A stretch of DNA of 64,000 nt, taken from NCBI GenBank assembly GCA_001972305.1, contig BDDD01001652.1, positions 129,531-193,530 on the forward strand, written 5' to 3'. Below the pieces are notes generated by a model. The model was not told where the DNA came from. It did no database searches and saw nothing but the letters and a program-made list of their open reading frames with translations. This DNA comes from Cephalotus follicularis (Eukaryota > Streptophyta > Magnoliopsida > Oxalidales > Cephalotaceae). The position numbers and the translations under genes were made by a program. This document shows positions 56,067 through 64,000 of the stretch, one piece after another. Numbering within the stretch: position 1 is the stretch's first letter; every line of letters starts with the position of its first letter.

Positions 56067-57981
56067 TGTCACACCCCGCTTGCATTAACAACATACAATA
56101 AGGCAATTTAACAGGTATCCAGCTTATACAGAGAGCGATAAAATTTAAAACTTTTAAACAGACATCATCTTGCGGAAGCATTTATAATATAAGCTGAAAA
56201 CAGACGGAACCATGCGTCCCATACCGCATGATTCCCACAACATCCACGGTAAAACATAGCTAAAAAGCCCATAAGCGGAGCATGATCCAAATGTTGATAC
56301 AACAATAACAGCAAAACATTAGTACATAACCAAGGTACAACATGTTCGCTACACTGCTTTACAAAAATACTTAAAGCATAAAACTTCGTCACATCGCTGC
56401 CGGATACGGCCATGCCCGGCGATATCCAAAAACGCAGCATCAATCTACAACAGTAGGGGGGTTAGTCTTTGTCCTCACTCGGCCAAAGTCATAAAAACAA
56501 CACAATATCAATAAAACCAAGCATGAATGCAATGGATGCAGTACATACTATATCTCAATGCATATATATAAATATAGATATGCATATGCCAAAAACACGA
56601 TGTCACGATATCACCGAAATCACGGTGTCAAAATATCACAATATCAAAATGCACGGTCTCAATCAAGTCCAAAGGACTACACAATACTCGGTTCAAGGTT
56701 CACGGTACACGGTAGGTACGAAGAGCGTCGCCAACTCCTGGCCCCGACGTCGTACATCCCAACATCGGCCCCGACTCCGGACGGCACGAAGCAGGTCACA
56801 ATACAGTAAGTCACCCAGCCAACTCCTGGCCCCTGAGTCGACCAGACCACTAGTCATCGCTGGCATCTCCGCCACGCAACTAGTAAGGCCACAATCAAAA
56901 TCACAATCAGCAATCACAGACAAGCTCAATCACAATCACAATCATCTCGATGCTCAAAACAGTTTTCCAAGTAGTTTATAAAACAAAATACCTGAAAACA
57001 AACTCATTTTCACGATGTCACGGTTCACGGTTCCCGATATCACAAACTCAGTTCACGGTGTTTTTGGAATCCATTTTCACGGTTCGAAAGTATATATTTC
57101 TCAAAACATATATTTTCGTGTAAAGTAATGATTTTCATTAAACTACAATGCACTTCCAGAAATATGTTATAACAGTTCAATCTCAATAACCACAATACCC
57201 AAAACAGTTCATAAAGCTTCACGAAGCAAAACACCACATTACACGATGCATACATATGTTCGCGGGCAAAACAGGCCCCCAACAGTCGGCTGCCTCCCAC
57301 TGGCAGTCGGCTGTCCCCCCCAGGCAGTCGGCTACACAACCAGGCAGTCGGCTGTCTACACAGACAGTCGGCTACCCACTCTCGACAGTCGGCTGGCCCT
57401 CTCTAAATCCGAAGCTCTTGCAACCCCAACACGTCCAGCAACCTTCACTGGTCCGAACTCCCACTGTCAAGCCTCCAAGCTTTTGGTTTTCCTCACAAAC
57501 TCTTTGTTCCACACAAAACACACACACACTTTCACTCTCAACTCACAAACACCCTTGGAAAACACAAAGAATGATGGAGAAAGAAGAGAGGAAAGCTGTG
57601 TTTTAAGGAGAAACCCCCGGCCCCTCCTCTGCCATTTACCATAAAACCAAAATACCCCACCTTTTATCACTTAAGGCAGACAGCACGTGGGCTGTCTGGC
57701 ACATGGCAGTCGACTGCCTTGGCTTGGTAGTCGGCTGTTTCTGCCGACACTCCCACCAGCCGGCTGCCTTCTCACAGTAGCTGGCTGCCACGCCTCAGCA
57801 AGGGTCCAGTCGGCTACCTCCCTGTGGCAGTCGGCTGCCCCTGCACAAAAACACACAACAACACACTTTCTTACAACATTTCAACACGGGAAAGAGGGAA
57901 AACACGATTCTCATTAACACAAGGTGTAAAATTACATTGGAAAAGCAATATTACGCATAAATGAAAATCCCGGGCGTTACA
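56067..57981 (-). repeat. Element N 5' LTR (1.9 kb)
   Basis: Minus strand TGTAACGCCCGGG...GTGACA. It has two AGTCGGCTG arrays (57283-57400 and 57690-57845), a TA-rich tract (about 56560-56590) and hairpins with ACTCC loops (GCCA-ACTCC-TGGC at about 56730 and 56818). It is distinct from LTR A in sequence but has the same plan. Confidence 0.9.
57283..57845 (-). repeat. Paired AGTCGGCTG arrays in LTR N
   Basis: Six units at 57283-57400 and about six at 57690-57845, with a non-repetitive segment between. The order matches arrays 2 and 1 of LTR A. Confidence 0.78.
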
Positions 57982-58359
57982 CTTTTCCTTTTTCATTCCA
58001 TTTTCTAATTATATTTCCATCCTTTAATTATTTCCCTTTTATTCCTTTAGCATTCTAAGTCCATTTCTTTAGCCAGACCAGGGCTCACCATTGTGCATGG
58101 CACTTTCCATGCGCAAGGTTCACCTCAAAGTGTGCATGGCGCATGCAAAGCCAACATCACATAATCATCTGCCCGCACCGCATACATATACTTAGACAAA
58201 TATCCTTTCCTTTCGCAGGCGCATGCACATACTATCAGCTTCTGCTCCTCGAGAACGCAAGCATGCACGCACAATCAAGTGTTAAGGATGCGTGCAAGGC
58301 GTGCACATCCAGTGACGCACACAGGGCTATAGGCTCGGCTCATGGATGTCTTCTCGGGA

Positions 58360-58990
58360 GGCATGGTATAGACCGTCACATGCTCAGGGGACATGGCCGG
58401 CTCATAGGTGCATGCACGGGAGGCATAGCAGAGAACGACTCATGCTCAGGGGACATGGTTGGCTCATGGCTGCACTGTCCTGGTGCACCCTCAAGATTAT
58501 GGCAGAGGAGCGTTTTAGTTGAGCCCAGGTGGAGAGCTCTATTACCCTGCACTGGTGCACGGATATGGAGTGCATCCTCGGCGTATGAAGGCCATAATGC
58601 ATCACTGGGCATCCTTGGCAGCATGGCAAGGGCTCCTCGGGCATGGGTGCTCTTCACCTCTGCACGTAGCTGCTCAATAATATGCCATGCCCGGGCATGG
58701 CAGTGAAGCTCGGGCGTGAATGTGGAGCTCGGGCAAGGAAGTGGAGCTTGGCACCATGGCGGCTTGGGGCATGGTGGCTGCTCGGCAAGGGAGCTCGGCG
58801 TCACGGCAGCTCGGGCATGGTAGGAGCTCGGGTATTGGCGCCATGACAGCTCGAGCAGGGAGCTCGGGCGTTGCACCATGATAGCTCGGGCATTGAGCTC
58901 GGGTACCATAGCAGTGGCACCTAGGACATGTGAGCTCGGCACCAGACAGCTCGGCATTCACCTCGGCAGCCCTGGCATTCACCTCGGCAG
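58360..58990 (-). repeat. Short GC-rich repeats in LTR J
   Basis: A roughly 70-base unit (ATGCTCAGGGGACATGG followed by GGCTCAT) repeats at about 58378 and 58438. From 58680 a motif AGCTCGGGCATGG recurs about ten times at 20-30-base spacing. No gene; the ORFs here follow the repeats. Confidence 0.7.
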
Positions 58991-59724
58991 CCCTGTCTCC
59001 TTGGCACAACAGTTTGGCACCACTAGCATTTCTTTCCTGGTTGTATACCCGGTTCATCACAACACCGTAGCGTCATGGTTCCATGCCATGGACGCATATT
59101 TGGCGCACGCTGGCGACGAAAGGAGCTCATGCATCCACCGGCATGGAGCTCGGCGCGTCACCATGCCCGAACGCATGGCCAGGAGAGCTCATCCTTCATC
59201 TTGGCATCTCTGTAGGTGACGCTAGCAGACATGACGAGTAGCAAGGTGCAGGGATGATGTAACCAGGCGCGTAGGCCACTTACCAAATGTAAAATGGCGC
59301 ACGTGTTTCAACATCCTCCTCTAAACAATTAATCATAATCTACTTTCTAATGCAACAATCAACAATAACAATTGTACACAGGCAATAAACGTTAAATTCA
59401 CACAACAGACAGACAAACAATAACATACAAACATGCTGGTAGGCACCCAGACATGGAGCAACCTACCCGGTTAAAGGTGGAAAACGGAGATTTCTTCCTT
59501 CCTCTTAAATTATGGACGGCTACACTTTACTTTGCCAAATCCTTCTTCCTTGCACAAAGCCTTGCTCCCAGAGAATGGTATTTATACCATTGGAGTGCAG
59601 GGGACATGGGGGCTCCATGGACAGCACCCACTTTGTCTCCTTCTTCCCACTCTCTCATTCTCTCGAATTCTCTGGATCAAATGTGCAAGATAATTGGCTA
59701 AAGTGTATTTACCAGGTCCCTTTC

Positions 59725-59735
59725 CCTTTTTATAC
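59725..59735 (-). promoter_or_regulatory. Candidate TATA box of LTR J
   Basis: The minus strand reads GTATAAAAAGG about 300 bases into the LTR, a reasonable U3 promoter position. A second candidate, GTATAAATACC, lies at about 59577-59588. Confidence 0.45.
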
Positions 59736-60035
59736 TCACCATGGAAGAGTCTAGAAATTCCTAGACCATTTCCAACGGTTACAAGGCCTGCCAAGGCTTG
59801 GGCCAGCCTCCTCAACTTGGGCCCAAATTAAGCTTTCCACATACAAGCCCAAAATTCCAATTATACCATTAAATCCGTCCCAAGGAGAATAACACAATCT
59901 CTTTATCCCAAAGTCACAAATTATATTACATTAAGGCCCAAATAAATACATCATAAAATTCAGGCCCAGTCCAAAAGGTGGGAAAATCATTACAAAGCCC
60001 AATAATAATTCTTTATAATATTTAGGGCTCTTACA

Positions 60036-60498
60036 TCCTCCCCTCCTTACAGAAATCTCATCCCGAGATTTCCTAGGATGAAAATAATTGGGGGTATTTA
60101 TCCTACATATCATCTTCTTTTTCTCAGGTAGCTTCTTCCACTCCGTGGTATTGCCATAATACCTTCTCTAACAGAATGGTTTTATTCCTCAATTGCTTCA
60201 TTCGTCGGTCGAGAATCTGGATAGGTATCTCTTAGAAACTCAAATCCGTTCTCAACTCCAGTGGCTCCCATCGTAACACGTGAGAAGGGTTGGGATGGTA
60301 CTCTCGCAGCATCAAAATATGAAATACATTGTGCACATCCGCCAGGCTGGGTGGTAAGGCAAGTCGGTAAGCGACAACGCCCACTCTCTCAAGGATCTCA
60401 AAAGGTCCTATAAACCGAGGGGTCAACTTTCCTTTCTTACCGAACCTCATAATTCCTTTAGTCGAAGAGACTTTAAGGAATACATGATCGCCCACAGC
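60036..60498 (-). pseudogene. pol: Element J integrase C-terminus with chromodomain, and polypurine tract
   Basis: GDHVFLKVSSTKG (about 60455-60492), KLTPRFIGPFEILERVG (about 60380-60430) and HNVFHILMLREY (about 60295-60330) are the integrase C-terminal domain. After a TAA at 60232-60234 the same frame continues as PIQILDRRMKQLRNK and HGVEEAT, a chromodomain, which places J in the chromovirus branch. A TGA replaces Trp near 60132. GTAAGGAGGGGAGGA (60036-60050) is the polypurine tract. Confidence 0.82.
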
Positions 60499-60532
60499 GA
60501 ACTCCAACTCTCGTTGTGGGCGATCATGTATT
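60479..60532. repeat. 18-bp perfect inverted repeat at the J breakpoint
   Basis: AATACATGATCGCCCACA (60479-60496) and its exact complement (60515-60532) flank an 18-base loop. The left arm is normal integrase coding sequence; the right arm is an inverted copy exactly where J homology ends. Confidence 0.85.
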
Positions 60533-61107
60533 TGTTTTAATTCCTTCATTTTAAGCGCACACAATGATTGTAAATGGTTTTCAAATGTTTTATTCCTTTG
60601 CAAGAGGTTTTGAATCAAATTTCTTTTTTCTATCTTAGATAGATTTTGGTAATGAGTTTGGATTGCGTCGAATATACTCAGTGTTGTAGTCGAAAGTAGA
60701 TGTGACTTACTGCAATCTTGAAAAAGTTTGTTTATGTGCCAAATTTTTACATCTTTGGTTAGTATTAAATTGGGAAATATCGAATTGTTATCAAGATAAA
60801 CAATAGAAAATGTAGAATATGAAGTTGGTAACTGCTTTTTATCTGTAATAATGTGGAAAATTTTCAGCATATAAATTGGATCTTTGAATTGGTGCAATGG
60901 TTCTTTGATGTATGTTATGGACAAGAAATTTAATGTGTGTAATAAACAATCATAATCTTGTTTTTGATAATACTAGACCATTTGTTTGAATGATTTTATA
61001 AAATATATATAAATGTTTAAAATGTTGTTTTATAGAATTTGAAAATATTAAAATACCGTCAATGTATACAATTGAAAATGACGAATACATATTAAAAGAA
61101 TTTGTAT
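60533..61107 (-). pseudogene. Second endogenous caulimovirid fragment (RT and RNase H scraps)
   Basis: 60975-61107 aligns with the RT segment at 30962-31090, including the FSIVYID motif (here followed by G in place of the second D). The part near 60715-60770 resembles the RNase H region around 34100. Intervening sequence is shuffled. The long minus ORF here is a chimera of viral scrap and J integrase, not a gene. Confidence 0.65.
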
Positions 61108-61691
61108 TCATACTATATATGAGATACTAGATGTGAGCAACTGTTCACATTTATTTTATGAGCAATACACATAAAACAAGCTAAAAAGACAAAAATAAAA
61201 TTACAACAGATGAAAATTAAATAACTACCTTTATTTTATACTTATTGCTCAAAAAAACGGATGTGAACGAAAGAAAGGGTTTTAGCTTATTATATAATTC
61301 ACTCCCGTTTTTTCTTCTTCATTTCATTTATCCTTACACACACACTCTCTCCCTACAACTCTTTCACTGTTTCTCAGTCTTTGTTCTCTTGTATGCCTCC
61401 CTCTCTTTCTGTCATCTAAACGCTGGCACCGGCGAAACCGTCGATTTCTTCCCCTTCTCATATCCACTTCTCTTCCTCTCCTATTCTTTCACTATTTATT
61501 TAACAAAAATCTACAAAAACACTTAAAATAAAAATACAACACGAATAAAGGTTGCTAGAAGCAAGCATTTCCTAAGAAAGGTATAGATCACCATGTTTTG
61601 AGGTCGATGGTGGCGTCTGTGCATTAAGCAGGTACGACCCCCTTATTCTTTTTTATCCTTTTTTTTTGTTTTTTTTTAATATATGTATGTT

Positions 61692-61731
<40 letters not shown>

Positions 61732-61898
61732 GTTTTTTGTGTTGATTTGGTTTTTTTGAGGTGATGGGTTTGTGGTGGCTGATATGTTTGGGTTGTGGTG
61801 ATTGGTTGGGTTGTTTGATTTTGTTGAAAGTGGCGGTTTTGGTGTGTTCGTGGTTATATTGATAGTGTTTATGATTTCAATTTTTGACCGTAATGCAA
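61108..61898 (+). other. Island without recognised transposon; possible 5' end of a host transcription unit
   Basis: It contains TTATATAA (about 61288), pyrimidine-rich leader-like sequence (61305-61500), a possible donor AAGCAG-GTACGACC (about 61627-61640) and a (CT)n tract. No coding frame is convincing. It could equally be unrecognised repeat. Confidence 0.25.
61694..61729 (+). repeat. (CT)n microsatellite
   Basis: About 17 uninterrupted CT dinucleotides. Confidence 0.95.
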
Positions 61899-63806
61899 TA
61901 CTAGAAAAAATGATTTCACCGACGGAATTTTTTTCTCCGTAACTTTAATTTTCGGTCGGAAAGCTTAATCACCGATGAAATTTCGACATCTTTTCTGTGT
62001 CAGAAATTTTCGCGTCGGTAAGAGGCTTGCCAACAGAAATTTAATTTCTGACGGAATAAATTCCGTTTGTAAGTTACAGACAGAATTTAGTCGGCTGATA
62101 TGTCTTCGACGGAATTCTGTCAATGGCAAGATTCCGTCTTTGAATTAACTTTTTATGTCGAAAGTTAATCATTTTTTAAAGTAAAAATCTTGTATTTGAT
62201 ACTACCAATACTTGTAAATTCAAAAAAAAAAAAAATCCATATATTCAATTTGTGGGCATAATCATTCACATTTCATAAAAACAATGTTGTGTGCATAATT
62301 ATCCATTCACACCACTCTAAAACATTAATATTCACCGCCACAAATTATTCGATCAAAGAAAAATTAATAATCATTAGAGGTGCCATTAATAATAAAAAAT
62401 GAATGATCATTAGCCAGCGCATTAAAAAATTAACAATCCTAATTCATCAATAGTCAAAGATCTACGAACACATAATGTACTGTCACCTACGAAAGTCAAA
62501 TCAGTCGCTGAGTCACGCGATGATGGATCGCTAGAGGCGCCAAGCCAATATGAATGCAATGCCATAAAATGTTGCATCTGTCACTGAGTCTCCCTCATCT
62601 CCTCCATCTCTGACTCCATTCGTCGCCACCTTTGCTGCTCTGCCCTCATATAATCGATCTCCTGCTACATCCTCACCATATGGGACTCGAGCTCAGCCTC
62701 AGTCTCTATCGCATGACCAGTGGCACGACCTCCACTGGTCTGCACAAGTATGTTCAACCTCTTCGTCCCTACCAATTCAGCGACCTGATTCTTTGTCAAT
62801 GTGTCAGGATGCTGTATGGACATGGAAACTCAGATCGGATCAGTAGCATCTGGTTCAATCGAATCCTCAGTAACCCTAGCATCCACTTACTCCTGCGCTT
62901 CCTATAGATATATCCAAACATTTGGATTTAAAAAACAAATAGCACAAAAATAATAATGTAGTCCTGCATGTTGTTCCAAAATTATAATGAAGCAATGAAA
63001 AATAAATACAAAATAGGCCTGATGCAGGTGCTGATTGCTCAGAGATATGAATGTCTCTCGATAGTCTTTACGCGTGCATCTGAACAAAGAACGCGTTGAG
63101 CATTTTCCATTGCCCATCTATCCTCTGCATATAAGTTTAGGATCAATGAGATGATTATTGTTTACAATTAAGTACAATAGTAATATCAATTGTAACTTCA
63201 TACACCTGCTCGTACTGAAGAGTAGCAAATGTTTTGGATCCACCGATGCAACGACTGTCACTCAGAGACTCGATTTCGTCGACTAGCTTCGCGCCTCTGT
63301 GCATACTCCTGGGTCATCCACTTTGCACAACCGACTACCATACATCATCCCTAATGCCCTGGGGAGCATGACTAGGTATCTCCTCAATAGGCATCCCATC
63401 ACGTAATAGCTTGTCCATGTGCAGCCAGTATTTGTAGAACCACTTTTTGATGTTCTTAGTCATGTATTCGTTGAAGGGTTTGCGAACGGCATCCTCAGGC
63501 TCCTCAAATCGATAGCAACGATGAAAAAATTACAGGACCAAAAATTAGTAACTCAATAATAGATTTTCAACACATTTATATATATAGTAATTAAGAATGG
63601 GCTAAAACATTCACTTACACAAGTGTAAAAGGCCTAAAACAACTCATCCTTAATCTCATGGGGGACTTTAAACCAGGTGGTGTAGCCTGCAAGGATGTAG
63701 CCTCTCCCTAACTCGTTTGCCTTCGATTTAGCTGCACCTAGTGAAAAACTGCAAAGAATCATAAATTACTATTATGCAGTGATAAATAACAATAATATTT
63801 ATAGTT
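61899..63806 (-). mobile_element. Element K: CACTA transposon, one end and accessory-gene remnant
   Basis: TACTAGAAAAAA (61899) is a CACTAG-type terminus with its first base changed. Within 250 bases there are about eight copies of CCGACGGAAT/ATTCCGTC subterminal motifs. The gene remnant at 62440-63745 fits. The other end is beyond LTR L or outside the window. Confidence 0.75.
62440..63745 (-). pseudogene. Element K Transposase_24/TnpA-like gene remnant
   Basis: Minus-strand exon-like pieces: SKANELGRGYILAGYTTWF (about 63670-63725), KPFNEYMTKNIKKWFYKYWL (about 63425-63485), HAPQGIRDDVWSV (about 63335-63375), and a C-terminal helical part, EIDYMRAEQQRWRRMESEMEE (about 62600-62665). This is the same family as gene 2 of element H but a different lineage. 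Several stops. Confidence 0.6.
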
Positions 63807-64000
63807 TGTAACGACCAGTATTAATTTTGGACAAATTAGCATTTGGGCCTTGGGAAATTTTTTCCTGTTCCTTGGGTTGGTTCGGTTTGGGCTTGGGTTG
63901 GTAAGGCCCAATGTTGTTATATTAAAGTAAAAGAGATATTTATTTTACCTTGGGATAAGTGAAGTGTGTTGAGGAAGTTTGGCAGTTGGTATTTTCGGCT
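63807..64000 (+). repeat. Element L: start of an LTR, cut by the window edge
   Basis: TGTAACGACCAG opens a new sequence with GGGCCTTGGG and TTGGGCTTGGGTTGG motifs, the style of LTR J near its 5' end. The partner is not visible. Confidence 0.45.

Larger units (their letters stand above)
52863..57981 (-). mobile_element. Element N: young Ty3/gypsy relative of A, 3' part deleted
   Basis: Minus-strand order: 5' LTR (57981-56067), PBS, gag-protease-RT (55958-53668), then a direct jump into a 3' LTR fragment (53667-52863) matching 56067-56871 almost perfectly. RNase H, integrase, polypurine tract and about 1.1 kb of 3' LTR are deleted. Flanks are T-rich (CTTTTT and CTTTT), consistent with a 5-bp duplication. 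Near-identity of the LTR parts and one long frame indicate a recent insertion. Confidence 0.88.
52046..60035 (-). mobile_element. Element J: chromovirus 3' LTR (2.9 kb) interrupted by element N
   Basis: LTR ends TGTCACGTCCCG (52046) and GGGCTCTTACA (60035). The two parts, 52046-52862 and 57982-60035, are separated by N. To the right lie its polypurine tract and a chromodomain integrase remnant (60036-60498), so this is the 3' LTR of a minus-strand element. The rest of J is lost at 60498. Confidence 0.82.

Noticed and set aside
57246..57917. Overlapping ORFs rich in VGCP and QSAA repeats in LTRs A and N
   Set aside because: They arise from the AGTCGGCTG arrays read in different frames; no homology to a protein family is visible.
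60232..60924. A 230-residue minus-strand ORF as one gene
   Set aside because: Its first part is shuffled viral scrap and its last part is the J integrase end; the join is a repair junction.

Overview
The window is a plant nuclear scaffold (245 unresolved bases at 35272-35516) built almost entirely of nested transposable elements. The evidence is Ty3/gypsy LTR retrotransposons primed by initiator Met-tRNA, a Tat-lineage element with a second RNase H and an antisense extra ORF, two CACTA DNA transposons, and an endogenous caulimovirid (plant pararetrovirus) relic. I found no intact host gene, rRNA, tRNA or CRISPR array. A large, repeat-rich flowering-plant genome fits; the species cannot be named from the sequence. 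Element letters are my own labels.

Layout. Element A (1-5461, minus, Ty3/gypsy) and element C (6065-26655, plus, Tat lineage) both sit inside an older minus-strand Ty3/gypsy element E, whose pieces lie at 5462-6064 (protease end and RT) and 28241-30115 (gag, protease start, possible LTR). The 5' LTR of C is split by D (6637-13050, minus, gag-only, TSD ACCTT/ACCTC). The gag of C is split by a 3.4-kb solo LTR, F (13896-17314). The 3' LTR of C is cut short at 26655 and runs directly into a second copy of D LTR sequence (26656-28240). From 30519 an LTR called M (minus) is broken by a caulimovirid insertion in its TA microsatellite (about 30913-35271 plus the gap), by G, and by J. G (35944-51510, plus, TSD ATATA, gag-only) carries CACTA element H (42433-50226, TSD AGT) in its 3' LTR, and H carries solo LTR I (46598-49453, TSD ATACT): four nested layers. 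The J LTR (52046-60035, minus, chromovirus) is interrupted by N (52863-57981, minus), a young relative of A with a 749-codon gag-protease-RT frame. After a J integrase/chromodomain remnant come a second caulimovirid scrap (to 61107), a 0.8-kb island of unassigned sequence, CACTA fragment K (61899-63806) and the start of another LTR, L (63807-64000).

How it works together. There is no operon-like cooperation; the content is a stratigraphy of insertions followed by decay. Many stops are C-to-T changes in CG or CHG contexts (CGA to TGA, CAG to TAG), as expected for methylated plant transposons. Two elements (D and G) keep only gag and could have moved only with enzymes supplied in trans.

Most interesting signal. 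The long LTRs share an organisation that no coding annotation explains. Each has dense family-specific short motifs, usually centred on GTCGAC or GTCGGC. In the 3' third each has a run of small hairpins. In F and G these hairpins form arrays of about 10-14 units whose stems change in compensatory fashion, which suggests selection on transcript structure rather than on primary sequence.
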